A DNA stretch of 64,000 nucleotides from Escarpia spicata (GCA_963995525.1 OZ023216.1:39168219-39232218); one strand, 5' to 3'. Positions 24,401-39,400 are shown, counted from the stretch's first letter. Made by a program: numbers and translations. Notes: a model not told the origin generated them from the sequence alone.

Positions 24401-27400
24401 CAAAAGGGTTGGTAGCTTCCTTGAGAGGATGCCTAGAACTAGACCAAGCTGAGAGACATATGAAGATAAAAGGGTTGGTAGCTTCCTTGAAAGGATGCCT
24501 AGAACCAGACCAAGCTGAGAGACATATGAAGACAAAAGGGTTGGTAGCTTCCTTGAGAGGATGCCTAGAACCAGACCAAGCTGAGAGACATATGAAGACA
24601 AAAGGGTTGGTAGCTTCCTTGAGAGGATGCCTAGAACTAGACCAAGCTGAGAGACATATGAAGACAAAAGGGTTGGTAGCTTCCTTGAAAGGATGCCTAG
24701 AACCAGACCAAGCTGAGAGACATATGAAGATACAAGGGTTGGTAGATTCCTTGAGAGGATGCCTTGAACCAGACCAAGCTGAGAGACATATGAAGACAAA
24801 AGGGTTGGTAGATTCATTGAGAGGATACCTAGAACTAGACCAAGCTGAGAGACATATGAAGTCAAAAGGGTTGGTAGCTTCCTTGAGAGGATGCCTAGAA
24901 CTAGACCAAGCTGAGAGACATATGAAGACAAAAGGGTTGGTAGCTTCCTTGAGAGGATGCCTAGAACTAGACCAAGCTGAGAGACATATGAAGACAAAAG
25001 GGTTGGTAGCTTCCTTGAGAGGATGCCTAGAACTAGACCAAGAGCTGAGAGACATATGAAGACAAAAGGGTTGGTAGCTTCCTTGAGAGGATGCCTTGAA
25101 CTAGACCAAGCTGAGAGACATATGAAGACAAAAGGGTTGGTAGCTTCCTTGAAAGGATGCTTAGAACTAGACCAAGCTGAGAGACATATGAAGACAAAAG
25201 GGTTGGTAGCTTCCTTGAGAGGATGCCTAGAACTAGACCAAGCTGAGAGACATATGAAGACAAAAGGGTTGGTAGCTTCCTTGAGAGGATGCCTAGAACT
25301 AGACCAAGCTGAGAGACATATGAAGACAAAAGGGTTGGTAGCTTCCTTGAGAGGATGCCTAGAACTAGACCAAGCTGAGAGACATATGAAGATAAAAGGG
25401 TTGGTAGCTTCCTTGAAAGGATGCCTAGAACCAGACCAAGCTGAGAGACATATGAAGACAAAAGGGTTGGTAGCTTCCTTGAGAGGATGCCTAGAACTAG
25501 ACCAAGCTGAGAGACATATGAAGACAAAAGGATTGGTAGCTTCCTTGAGAGGATACCTAGAACCAGACCAAGCTGAGAGACATATGAAGTCAAAAGGGTT
25601 GGTAGCTTCCTTGAGAGGATGCCTAGAACTAGACCAAGCTGAGAGACATATGAAGACAAAAGGGTTGGTAGCTTCCTTGAGAGGATGCCTAGAACTAGAC
25701 CAAGCTGAGAGACATATGAAGACAAAAGGGTTGGTAGCTTCCTTGAGAGGATGCCTAGAACTAGACCAAGCTGAGAGACATATGAAGTCAAAAGGGTTGG
25801 TAGCTTCCTTGAGAGGATGCGTAGAACTAGACCAAGCTGAGAGACATATGAAGACAAAAGGGTTGGTAGCTTCCTTGAGAGGATACCTAGAACGAGACCA
25901 AGCTGAGAGACATATGAAGACAAAAGGGTTGGTAGCTTGCTTGAGAGGATGCCTAGAACCAGACCAAGCTGAGAGACATATGAAGACAAAAGGGTTGGTA
26001 GCTTGCTTGAGAGGATACCTAGAACTAGACCAAGCTGAGAGATATATGAAGACAAAAGGGTTGGTAGCTTCCTTGAGAGGATGCCTAGAACCAGACCAAG
26101 CTGAGAGACATATGAAGACAAAAGGGTTGGTAGCTTCCTTGAGAGGATGCCTAGAACCAGACCAAGCTGAGGGACATATGAAGACAAAAGGGTTGGTAGC
26201 TTCCTTGAGAGGATGCCTAGAACCAGACCAAGCTGAGAGACATATGAAGACAAAAGGGTTGGTAGCTTGCTTGAGAGGATGCCTAGAACGAGACCAAGCT
26301 GAGAGACATATGAAGACAAAAGGGTTGGTAGTTTCCTTGAGAGGATGCCTAGAATCAGACCAAGCTGAGAGACATATGAAGTCAAAAGGGTTGGTAGCTT
26401 GCTTGAGAGGATGCCTTGAACCAGACCAAGCTGAGAGACATATGAAGGCAAAAGGGTTGGTAGATTCCTTGAGAGGATGCCTAGAACCAGACCAAGCTGA
26501 GAGACATATGAAGACAAAAGGGTTGGTAGCTTCCTTGAGAGGATGCCTAGAACCAGACCAAGCTGAGAGACATATGAAGACAAAAGGGTTGGTAGCTTGC
26601 TTGAGAGGATGCCTTGAACCAGACCAAGCTGAGAGACATATGAAGGCAAAAGGGTTGGTAGATTCCTTGAGAGGATGCCTAGAACTAGACCAAGCTGAGA
26701 GACATATGAAGTCAAAAGGGTTGGTAGCTTCCTTGAAAGGATGCCTAGAACTAGACCAAGCTGAGAGACATATGAAGACAAAAGGGTTGGTAGATTCCTT
26801 GAGAGGATACCTAGAACTAGACCAAGCTGAGAGACATATGAAGTTAAAAGGGTTGGTAGCTTCCTTGAAAGGATGCCTAGAACTAGACCAAGCTGAGAGA
26901 CATATGAAGACAAAAGGGTTGGTAGCTTCCTTGAGAGGATGCCTAGAACTAGACCAAGCTGAGAGACATATGAAGATAAAAGGGTTGGTAGCTTCCTTGA
27001 AAGGATGCCTAGAACCAGACCAAGCTGAGAGACATATGAAGACAAAAGGGTTGGTAGCTTCCTTGAGAGGATGCCTAGAACTAGACCAAGCTGAGAGACA
27101 TATGAAGACAAAAGGGTTGGTAGCTTCCTTGAGAGGATGCCTAGAACCAGACCAAGCTGAGAGACATATGAAGACAAAAGGGTTGGTAGCTTCCTTGAGA
27201 GGATGCCTAGAACTAGACCAAGCTGAGAGACATATGAAGACAAAAGGGTTGGTAGCTTCCTTGAAAGGATGCCTAGAACCAGACCAAGCTGAGAGACATA
27301 TGAAGATAAAAGGGTTGGTAGATTCCTTGAGAGGATGCCTTGAACCAGACCAAGCTGAGAGACATATGAAGACAAAAGGGTTGGTAGATTCATTGAGAGG

Positions 27401-30400
27401 ATACCTAGAACTAGACCAAGCTGAGAGACATATGAAGTCAAAAGGGTTGGTAGCTTCCTTGAGAGGATGCCTAGAACTAGACCAAGCTGAGAGACATATG
27501 AAGACAAAAGGGTTGGTAGCTTCCTTGAGAGGATGCCTAGAACTAGACCAAGCTGAGAGACATATGAAGACAAAAGGGTTGGTAGCTTCCTTGAGAGGAT
27601 GCCTAGAACTAGACCAAGAGCTGAGAGACATATGAAGACAAAAGGGTTGGTAGCTTCCTTGAGAGGATGCCTAGAACTAGACCAAGCTGAGAGACATATG
27701 AAGATAAAAGGGTTGGTAGCTTCCTTGAAAGGATGCCTAGAACCAGACCAAGCTGAGAGACATATGAAGACAAAAGGGTTGGTAGCTTCCTTGAGAGGAT
27801 GCCTAGAACTAGACCAAGCTGAGAGACATATGAAGACAAAAGGATTGGTAGCTTCCTTGAGAGGATACCTAGAACCAGACCAAGCTGAGAGACATATGAA
27901 GTCAAAAGGGTTGGTAGCTTCCTTGAGAGGATGCCTAGAACTAGACCAAGCTGAGAGACATATGAAGACAAAAGGGTTGGTAGCTTCCTTGAGAGGATGC
28001 CTAGAACTAGACCAAGCTGAGAGACATATGAAGACAAAAGGGTTGGTAGCTTCCTTGAGAGGATGCCTAGAACTAGACCAAGCTGAGAGACATATGAAGT
28101 CAAAAGGGTTGGTAGCTTCCTTGAGAGGATGCGTAGAACTAGACCAAGCTGAGAGACATATGAAGACAAAAGGGTTGGTAGCTTCCTTGAGAGGATACCT
28201 AGAACGAGACCAAGCTGAGAGACATATGAAGACAAAAGGGTTGGTAGCTTGCTTGAGAGGATGCCTAGAACCAGACCAAGCTGAGAGACATATGAAGACA
28301 AAAGGGTTGGTAGCTTGCTTGAGAGGATACCTAGAACTAGACCAAGCTGAGAGATATATGAAGACAAAAGGGTTGGTAGCTTCCTTGAGAGGATGCCTAG
28401 AACCAGACCAAGCTGAGAGACATATGAAGACAAAAGGGTTGGTAGCTTCCTTGAGAGGATGCCTAGAACCAGACCAAGCTGAGGGACATATGAAGACAAA
28501 AGGGTTGGTAGCTTCCTTGAGAGGATGCCTAGAACCAGACCAAGCTGAGAGACATATGAAGACAAAAGGGTTGGTAGCTTCCTTGAGAGGATGCCTAGAA
28601 CCAGACCAAGCTGAGAGACATATGAAGACAAAAGGGTTGGTAGCTTCCTTGAGAGGATGCCTAGAACCAGACCAAGCTGAGAGACATATGAAGACAAAAG
28701 GGTTGGTAGCTTCCTTGAGAGGATGCCTAGAACCAGACCAAGCTGAGAGACATATGAAGACAAAAGGGTTGGTAGCTTGCTTGAGAGGATGCCTAGAACG
28801 AGACCAAGCTGAGAGACATATGAAGACAAAAGGGTTGGTAGTTTCCTTGAGAGGATGCCTAGAATCAGACCAAGCTGAGAGACATATGAAGTCAAAAGGG
28901 TTGGTAGCTTGCTTGAGAGGATGCCTTGAACCAGACCAAGCTGAGAGACATATGAAGGCAAAAGGGTTGGTAGATTCCTTGAGAGGATGCCTAGAACCAG
29001 ACCAAGCTGAGAGACATATGAAGACAAAAGGGTTGGTAGCTTCCTTGAGAGGATGCCTAGAACCAGACCAAGCTGAGAGACATATGAAGACAAAAGGGTT
29101 GGTAGCTTGCTTGAGAGGATGCCTTGAACCAGACCAAGCTGAGAGACATATGAAGGCAAAAGGGTTGGTAGATTCCTTGAGAGGATGCCTAGAACTAGAC
29201 CAAGCTGAGAGACATATGAAGTCAAAAGGGTTGGTAGCTTCCTTGAAAGGATGCCTAGAACTAGACCAAGCTGAGAGACATATGAAGACAAAAGGGTTGG
29301 TAGATTCCTTGAGAGGATACCTAGAACTAGACCAAGCTGAGAGACATATGAAGTTAAAAGGGTTGGTAGCTTCCTTGAAAGGATGCCTAGAACTAGACCA
29401 AGCTGAGAGACATATGAAGACAAAAGGGTTGGTAGCTTCCTTGAGAGGATGCCTAGAACTAGACCAAGCTGAGAGACATATGAAGATAAAAGGGTTGGTA
29501 GCTTCCTTGAAAGGATGCCTAGAACCAGACCAAGCTGAGAGACATATGAAGACAAAAGGGTTGGTAGCTTCCTTGAGAGGATGCCTAGAACTAGACCAAG
29601 CTGAGAGACATATGAAGACAAAAGGGTTGGTAGCTTCCTTGAGAGGATGCCTAGAACCAGACCAAGCTGAGAGACATATGAAGACAAAAGGGTTGGTAGC
29701 TTCCTTGAGAGGATGCCTAGAACTAGACCAAGCTGAGAGACATATGAAGACAAAAGGGTTGGTAGCTTCCTTGAAAGGATGCCTAGAACCAGACCAAGCT
29801 GAGAGACATATGAAGATAAAAGGGTTGGTAGATTCCTTGAGAGGATGCCTTGAACCAGACCAAGCTGAGAGACATATGAAGACAAAAGGGTTGGTAGATT
29901 CATTGAGAGGATACCTAGAACTAGACCAAGCTGAGAGACATATGAAGTCAAAAGGGTTGGTAGCTTCCTTGAGAGGATGCCTAGAACTAGACCAAGCTGA
30001 GAGACATATGAAGACAAAAGGGTTGGTAGCTTCCTTGAGAGGATGCCTAGAACTAGACCAAGCTGAGAGACATATGAAGACAAAAGGGTTGGTAGCTTCC
30101 TTGAGAGGATGCCTAGAACTAGACCAAGAGCTGAGAGACATATGAAGACAAAAGGGTTGGTAGCTTCCTTGAGAGGATGCCTTGAACTAGACCAAGCTGA
30201 GAGACATATGAAGACAAAAGGGTTGGTAGCTTCCTTGAAAGGATGCTTAGAACTAGACCAAGCTGAGAGACATATGAAGACAAAAGGGTTGGTAGCTTCC
30301 TTGAAAGGATGCTTAGAACTAGACCAAGCTGAGAGACATATGAAGACAAAAGGGTTGGTAGCTTCCTTGAGAGGATGCCTAGAACTAGACCAAGCTGAGA

Positions 30401-33400
30401 GACATATGAAGACAAAAGGGTTGGTAGCTTCCTTGAGAGGATGCCTAGAACTAGACCAAGCTGAGAGACATATGAAGACAAAAGGGTTGGTAGCTTCCTT
30501 GAGAGGATGCCTAGAACTAGACCAAGCTGAGAGACATATGAAGATAAAAGGGTTGGTAGCTTCCTTGAAAGGATGCCTAGAACTAGACCAAGCTGAGAGA
30601 CATATGAAGACAAAAGGATTGGTAGCTTCCTTGAGAGGATACCTAGAACCAGACCAAGCTGAGAGACATATGAAGTCAAAAGGGTTGGTAGCTTCCTTGA
30701 GAGGATGCCTAGAACTAGACCAAGCTGAGAGACATATGAAGACAAAAGGGTTGGTAGCTTCCTTGAGAGGATGCCTAGAACTAGACCAAGCTGAGAGACA
30801 TATGAAGACAAAAGGGTTGGTAGCTTCCTTGAGAGGATGCCTAGAACTAGACCAAGCTGAGAGACATATGAAGTCAAAAGGGTTGGTAGCTTCCTTGAGA
30901 GGATGCGTAGAACTAGACCAAGCTGAGAGACATATGAAGACAAAAGGGTTGGTAGCTTCCTTGAGAGGATACCTAGAACGAGACCAAGCTGAGAGACATA
31001 TGAAGACAAAAGGGTTGGTAGCATGCTTGAGAGGATGCCTAGAACCAGACCAAGCTGAGAGACATATGAAGACAAAAGGGTTGGTAGCTTCCTTGAGAGG
31101 ATGCCTAGAACCAGACCAAGCTGAGAGACATATGAAGACAAAAGGGTTGGTAGCTTCCTTGAGAGGATGCCTAGAACCAGACCAAGCTGAGAGACATATG
31201 AAGACAAAAGGGTTGGTAGCTTCCTTGAGAGGATGCCTAGAACCAGACCAAGCTGAGAGACATATGAAGACAAAAGGGTTGGTAGCTTCCTTGAGAGGAT
31301 GCCTAGAACCAGACCAAGCTGAGAGACATATGAAGACAAAAGGGTTGGTAGCTTCCTTGAGAGGATGCCTAGAACCAGACCAAGCTGAGAGACATATGAA
31401 GACAAAAGGGTTGGTAGCTTCCTTGAGAGGATGCCTAGAACCAGACCAAGCTGAGAGACATATGAAGACAAAAGGGTTGGTAGCTTGCTTGAGAGGATGC
31501 CTAGAACGAGACCAAGCTGAGAGACATATGAAGACAAAAGGGTTGGTAGTTTCCTTGAGAGGATGCCTAGAATCAGACCAAGCTGAGAGACATATGAAGT
31601 CAAAAGGGTTGGTAGCTTGCTTGAGAGGATGCCTTGAACCAGACCAAGCTGAGAGACATATGAAGGCAAAAGGGTTGGTAGATTCCTTGAGAGGATGCCT
31701 AGAACCAGACCAAGCTGAGAGACATATGAAGACAAAAGGGTTGGTAGCTTGCTTGAGAGGATGCCTAGAACTAGACCAAGCTGAGAGACATATGAAGACA
31801 AAAGGGTTGGTAGCTTGCTTGAGAGGATGCCTTGAACCAGACCAAGCTGAGAGACATATGAAGGCAAAAGGGTTGGTAGATTCCTTGAGAGGATGCCTAG
31901 AACTAGACCAAGCTGAGAGACATATGAAGTCAAAAGGGTTGGTAGCTTCCTTGAAAGGATGCCTAGAACTAGACCAAGCTGAGAGACATATGAAGACAAA
32001 AGGGTTGGTAGATTCCTTGAGAGGATACCTAGAACTAGACCAAGCTGAGAGACATATGAAGTTAAAAGGGTTGGTAGCTTCCTTGAAAGGATGCCTAGAA
32101 CTAGACCAAGCTGAGAGACATATGAAGACAAAAGGGTTGGTAGCTTCCTTGAGAGGATGCCTAGAACTAGACCAAGCTGAGAGACATATGAAGATAAAAG
32201 GGTTGGTAGCTTCCTTGAAAGGATGCCTAGAACCAGACCAAGCTGAGAGACATATGAAGACAAAAGGGTTGGTAGCTTCCTTGAGAGGATGCCTAGAACT
32301 AGACCAAGCTGAGAGACATATGAAGACAAAAGGGTTGGTAGCTTCCTTGAGAGGATGCCTAGAACCAGACCAAGCTGAGAGACATATGAAGACAAAAGGG
32401 TTGGTAGCTTCCTTGAGAGGATGCCTAGAACTAGACCAAGCTGAGAGACATATGAAGACAAAAGGGTTGGTAGCTTCCTTGAAAGGATGCCTAGAACCAG
32501 ACCAAGCTGAGAGACATATGAAGATAAAAGGGTTGGTAGATTCCTTGAGAGGATGCCTTGAACCAGACCAAGCTGAGAGACATATGAAGACAAAAGGGTT
32601 GGTAGATTCATTGAGAGGATACCTAGAACTAGACCAAGCTGAGAGACATATGAAGTCAAAAGGGTTGGTAGCTTCCTTGAGAGGATGCCTAGAACTAGAC
32701 CAAGCTGAGAGACATATGAAGACAAAAGGGTTGGTAGCTTCCTTGAGAGGATGCCTAGAACTAGACCAAGCTGAGAGACATATGAAGACAAAAGGGTTGG
32801 TAGCTTCCTTGAGAGGATGCCTAGAACTAGACCAAGAGCTGAGAGACATATGAAGACAAAAGGGTTGGTAGCTTCCTTGAGAGGATGCCTTGAACTAGAC
32901 CAAGCTGAGAGACATATGAAGACAAAAGGGTTGGTAGCTTCCTTGAAAGGATGCTTAGAACTAGACCAAGCTGAGAGACATATGAAGACAAAAGGGTTGG
33001 TAGCTTCCTTGAGAGGATGCCTAGAACTAGACCAAGCTGAGAGACATATGAAGACAAAAGGGTTGGTAGCTTCCTTGAGAGGATGCCTAGAACTAGACCA
33101 AGCTGAGAGACATATGAAGACAAAAGGGTTGGTAGCTTCCTTGAGAGGATGCCTAGAACTAGACCAAGCTGAGAGACATATGAAGATAAAAGGGTTGGTA
33201 GCTTCCTTGAAAGGATGCCTAGAACCAGACCAAGCTGAGAGACATATGAAGACAAAAGGGTTGGTAGCTTCCTTGAGAGGATGCCTAGAACTAGACCAAG
33301 CTGAGAGACATATGAAGACAAAAGGATTGGTAGCTTCCTTGAGAGGATACCTAGAACCAGACCAAGCTGAGAGACATATGAAGTCAAAAGGGTTGGTAGC

Positions 33401-36400
33401 TTCCTTGAGAGGATGCCTAGAACTAGACCAAGCTGAGAGACATATGAAGACAAAAGGGTTGGTAGCTTCCTTGAGAGGATGCCTAGAACTAGACCAAGCT
33501 GAGAGACATATGAAGACAAAAGGGTTGGTAGCTTCCTTGAGAGGATGCCTAGAACTAGACCAAGCTGAGAGACATATGAAGTCAAAAGGGTTGGTAGCTT
33601 CCTTGAGAGGATGCGTAGAACTAGACCAAGCTGAGAGACATATGAAGACAAAAGGGTTGGTAGCTTCCTTGAGAGGATACCTAGAACGAGACCAAGCTGA
33701 GAGACATATGAAGACAAAAGGGTTGGTAGCTTGCTTGAGAGGATGCCTAGAACCAGACCAAGCTGAGAGACATATGAAGACAAAAGGGTTGGTAGCTTGC
33801 TTGAGAGGATGCCTAGAACTAGACCAAGCTGAGAGATATATGAAGACAAAAGGGTTGGTAGCTTCCTTGAGAGGATGCCTAGAACCAGACCAAGCTGAGA
33901 GACATATGAAGACAAAAGGGTTGGTAGCTTCCTTGAGAGGATGCCTAGAACCAGACCAAGCTGAGAGACATATGAAGACAAAAGGGTTGGTAGCTTCCTT
34001 GAGAGGATGCCTAGAACCAGACCAAGCTGAGAGACATATGAAGACAAAAGGGTTGGTAGCTTCCTTGAGAGGATGCCTAGAACCAGACCAAGCTGAGAGA
34101 CATATGACGACAAAAGTGTTGGTAGCTTCCTTGAGAGGATGCCTAGAACCAGACCAAGCTGAGAGACATATGAAGACAAAAGGGTTGGTAGCTTCCTTGA
34201 GAGGATGCCTAGAACCAGACCAAGCTGAGAGACATATGAAGACAAAAGGGTTGGTAGCTTGCTTGAGAGGATGCCTAGAACCAGACCAAGCTGAGAGACA
34301 TATGAAGACAAAAGGGTTGGTAGTTTCCTTGAGAGGATGCCTAGAATCAGACCAAGCTGAGAGACATATGAAGTCAAAAGGGTTGGTAGCTTGCTTGAGA
34401 GGATGCCTTGAACCAGACCAAGCTGAGAGACATATGAAGGCAAAAGGGTTGGTAGATTCCTTGAGAGGATGCCTAGAACCAGACCAAGCTGAGAGACATA
34501 TGAAGACAAAAGGGTTGGTAGCTTCCTTGAGAGGATGCCTAGAACCAGACCAAGCTGAGAGACATATGAAGACAAAAGGGTTGGTAGCTTGCTTGAGAGG
34601 ATGCCTTGAACCAGACCAAGCTGAGAGACATATGAAGGCAAAAGGGTTGGTAGATTCCTTGAGAGGATGCCTAGAACTAGACCAAGCTGAGAGACATATG
34701 AAGTCAAAAGGGTTGGTAGCTTCCTTGAAAGGATGCCTAGAACCAGACCAAGCTGAGAGACATATGAAGACAAAAGGGTTGGTAGATTCCTTGAGAGGAT
34801 ACCTAGAACTAGACCAAGCTGAGAGACATATGAAGTCAAAAGGGTTGGTAGCTTCCTTGAAAGGATGCCTAGAACTAGACCAAGCTGAGAGACATATGAA
34901 GACAAAAGGGTTGGTAGCTTCCTTGAGAGGATGCCTAGAACTAGACCAAGCTGAGAGACATATGAAGATAAAAGGGTTGGTAGCTTCCTTGAAAGGATGC
35001 CTAGAACCAGACCAAGCTGAGAGACATATGAAGACAAAAGGGTTGGTAGCTTCCTTGAGAGGATGCCTAGAACTAGACCAAGCTGAGAGACATATGAAGA
35101 CAAAAGGGTTGGTAGCTTCCTTGAGAGGATGCCTAGAACCAGACCAAGCTGAGAGACATATGAAGACAAAAGGGTTGGTAGCTTCCTTGAGAGGATGCCT
35201 AGAACTAGACCAAGCTGAGAGACATATGAAGACAAAAGGGTTGGTAGCTTCCTTGAAAGGATGCCTAGAACCATACCAAGCTGAGAGACATATGAAGATA
35301 AAAGGGTTGGTAGATTCCTTGAGAGGATGCCTTGAACCAGACCAAGCTGAGAGACATATGAAGACAAAAGGGTTGGTAGATTCCTTGAGAGGATACCTAG
35401 AACTAGACCAAGCTGAGAGACATATGAAGTCAAAAGGGTTGGTAGCTTCCTTGAGAGGATGCCTAGAACTAGACCAAGCTGAGAGACATATGAAGACAAA
35501 AAGGTTGGTAGCTTCCTTGAGAGGATGCCTAGAACTAGACCAAGAGCTGAGAGACATATGAAGACAAAAGGGTTGGTAGCTTCCTTGAGAGGATGCCTTG
35601 AACTAGACCAAGCTGAGAGACATATGAAGACAAAAGGGTTGGTAGCTTCCTTGAAAGGATGCGTAGAACTAGACCAAGCTGAGAGACATATGAAGACAAA
35701 AGGGTTGGTAGCTTCCTTGAGAGGATGCCTAGAACTAGACCAAGCTGAGAGACATATGAAGACAAAAGGGTTGGTAGCTTCCTTGAGAGGATGCCTAGAA
35801 CTAGACCAAGCTGAGAGACATATGAAGATAAAAGGGTTGGTAGCTTCCTTGAAAGGATGCCTAGAACCAGACCAAGCTGAGAGACATATGAAGACAAAAG
35901 GGTTGGTAGCTTCCTTGAAAGGATGCCTAGAACCAGACCAAGCTGAGAGACATATGAAGATAAAAGGGTTGGTAGATTCCTTGAGAGGATGCCTAGAACT
36001 AGACCAAGCTGAGAGACATATGAAGACAAAAGGGTTGGTAGGTTGCTTGTGAGGATGCCTAGAACTAGACCAAGCTGAGAGGCATGTGAAGACAAAAGGG
36101 TTGGTAGCTTGCTTGAGAGGTTGCGAGAACTAGACCAACCTGAGGCATATCAAAACAAAAGTTTGGTAGCTATTCCAGAACTAGCACACGTCCTACCTTG
36201 TTTGTCACCGGTGAGCATCCAGATGTGGATGCCGGCAGAGGCAAGATTGGCGATGGCTTCAGGCACCCCATCCTGGAGCTTGTCCTCCACAGCTGTCGCC
36301 CCCAGCAGGGTCATGCCCTGCTCTATCTCCTCATACACCTCTGATACCCGGTCCTCACGATTCTGCATCGAAGTACTGCAGCCACAAAGTGACGCCACAA

Positions 36401-39400
36401 TCAGAAATGTTCGTCTTCACATTCTAACAAGTGTGATTTAACTAGATTTTGCGACACAGAGCTAAATCTCCAGATGGCAAATAGTTGCGGAAGCCTTTAG
36501 TTTATGGAGGCCAACAATTTGACATCTGCATGTGTTTCTAACCAGCCTTTCTGATATATTTGTAATTTTTTGGTAAAACACATTTATGCTTCCAGCTTTT
36601 ATACAATCAGCAGGCAACCTGTATTATTGAGCTACAATTCCTAAGTGTGAATGACTACTTTCTAATATCCAATCTACATGGTTCTTTCACAAACGTTACT
36701 TCATATCCTCTAGTTCTAACTATTCAGTGAGGAAAAAGGTATTTAATATTTTTTAAACTTCTTTTTGATCTCCTCTAACCTCCTACAATGGACATAGATG
36801 CACTGTCACAAATGAGTGGACATTTATGCATTATGTAGTTTGTTGTCAAACGAAAGAAGAAATCAATATTCAGTTACATTTCACAAAATAGAAGAAGGAC
36901 AATGATGTTAAACAATATCATAAAATAAGTAAAAATAAAAAGATAATTCTGCTTCCATCCTATATAAACCTCCCACCTGGCTGCGTGGTAACGCTCTTGC
37001 CATTCCTCGTAGTAGGCAGGATCAATGTCTTTCTTTGCCAGGCACAATGTTCGTAAACCATCGTTTGCAAAGTCCTACAACAGTTGCAGGACACATTAGA
37101 ACAGTGACAGCCAAAACCGATGATAATAAACAATGCAGATACTTTCTCTTGCCAACAGACATCCATATCATGCCAACAGACTGACTAAATACAACTCTTA
37201 CAGATACTGCATTAGTTGCTGCTAAAACACCTGCTCTGGTAATGGAGCAAGTGCCTTGAGTGCCTTGTCTACATAGATACCTCAATTATTAAGACTATTA
37301 TTACTATATTAACAATGTTGCTAAAGCTTTGATTCGTTCTACTCTGCAGAGTATATAATATCAAATAAACATATAATAGGCAAATTGTATACACAAAATT
37401 GCAGTTCTGTAATAGACATTTGGGCAGTGGAGATGTTTGAAATAGATTGAGTGACCCACCAAAATGATTTCTGTATTAAGTCACCCGGGTCTATTTTGGA
37501 CACTGTCCAGGTCATGTTCCATAACTGTTGTGATTTTGGTAGAAATACATGCCTCATAATCTCATCTTTCACTGTCCAGTTTATTTTCCTCAACAAACAA
37601 TCCAAAACTAATAAAATACAGGCATTTACAAACCCTACATTAAAAAAACCTAGACAATAGGAAACAAAATGACCCTGTTTCTAAAAACATTGCTTTTGAA
37701 AATGTGGTTCAATTTTTGCAAAAAACTGCTGAATATATTTCCACAAATGAGGCATCATTTTAAAGCTTATGATCTTTGAAATAAAAAAAGGTTAGGTACA
37801 AAACTCAATTTCACAATTCTGCGGCTTATTATCCACTTTATGGTCACAGAATGCAGTCAAGTAAAACACATTTTGGCAGTGATGTTGGAATAGATTGAGT
37901 TGATAAAGTACAACATCATCGCTACTCACATTGAGGTGACTGAGAGTTAGTTCCATCATGGCGCTGTTGGCCACTTTGTCTAGGCGCTCGTAGACTGTAG
38001 AGTCTGCGCCCTTACAGTACAGTGTAATCTTGTTGTTGCGTCGTACGATCACAGACATGCGTTTACGGATGTTGTTGAAGTCAAGTATACACAGGAGCTC
38101 GTACTCCATGTCCTGGCCGTTGATGTTTACAAGGATCATGCACGGTGTACGCGACTACAACACATCGTGGTTGTGTATAGACATTTAATCTACTTATAAT
38201 CGAGTTAGTGTATGTATGAATCTATACTAACATTTTTCTCTTAGACGGCTTGAACCTTGAGCGCCAAATTTTTAGGGATTAGAGATCAGTGCAGGAGGCT
38301 TACAGCAGCAGGGAAAAGTATGAAAATTTTGCATTTTGGGGGGCCCTGAGATGCCCTTAGAATTATTCAATCAAATACAGATTTCTTTTGTATAGTGGCA
38401 GTATCCTAAAATATGCCTATGCAAAATTAGAGAAAAAGTTGCTGAACGGTTTCTGAGACCTGTGCTAATCATTACTACCGTACTGACTGTATGTTTTTGG
38501 ACACTTATGTTTTCGGACACCCTAAAAATCTACCAAAAGAATTATTTTCCTGTACTGTATGTTTTAGGACATCTATTATTTTTATGTGTCCAAATATATA
38601 TACAGTAAAAATTGTTGGTGTCCGAAAACATACCTACTGTACAGTACTTACAGTAGGTATGTTTACGAACACCAACAGTAATTCTTTTTGTACTGTATGT
38701 TTTTGGATACCTGAGAATTTAATTATTCTTAGGTGTCCACATACATAGTAACTGCGGTAAAACATCATTGGGAAATAATTAAGAATGGCCACCAAGTGGC
38801 AGCAGATGCTCTCTACAGCCACTGATGACGTACCATAAAGATAAAGCCAAAGTTGCGAGCGGCTGACACAAGAGCGGCCTCATCTGGCGACTGGGCCTGG
38901 TACTCCAACTGACCTGCAACAGGACAGAAATCACATCACAGACTCAGTACACAGAGGTCACATCAGTACACAGAGGTCACATCAGTACACAGAGGTCACA
39001 TCAGTACATAGAGGTCACATCAGTACACAGAGGTCACATCAGTACATAGTTACAGTATTAGCAAGCTCACAACCAGGGTTAAGTAAGGTACATCTGATCA
39101 AGTACAATTCCAAGTACATTAGGTCGTGCAGCCTGCAACTCCATCAGCACCACAGACAATAACATAGTAACATTGCATCACAGCATACAAGCACTTCTAA
39201 GTAGCTTAACCTCTAACAAAAATTAACTGTCCATTTCCACTGACAATCAATAGCATGCATGAATACCCACAACACTACACTGATCAAGTGGAAGTCTTGC
39301 ATAGTATGAGGCAGATTCAACGTCTGTTTAATGAGATGGTATTGGCTGTGTTGCCAGTAGGTAACTATGTTGGACTAGCTATTCACTTAATTATTTAACA

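Noticed and set aside
22325..35561. Giant ORFs of 800-1,800 codons on both strands
   Set aside because: They are by-products of a stop-free 66-bp tandem unit in intron 15 of a well-defined gene; no splice, start or domain evidence supports a protein.
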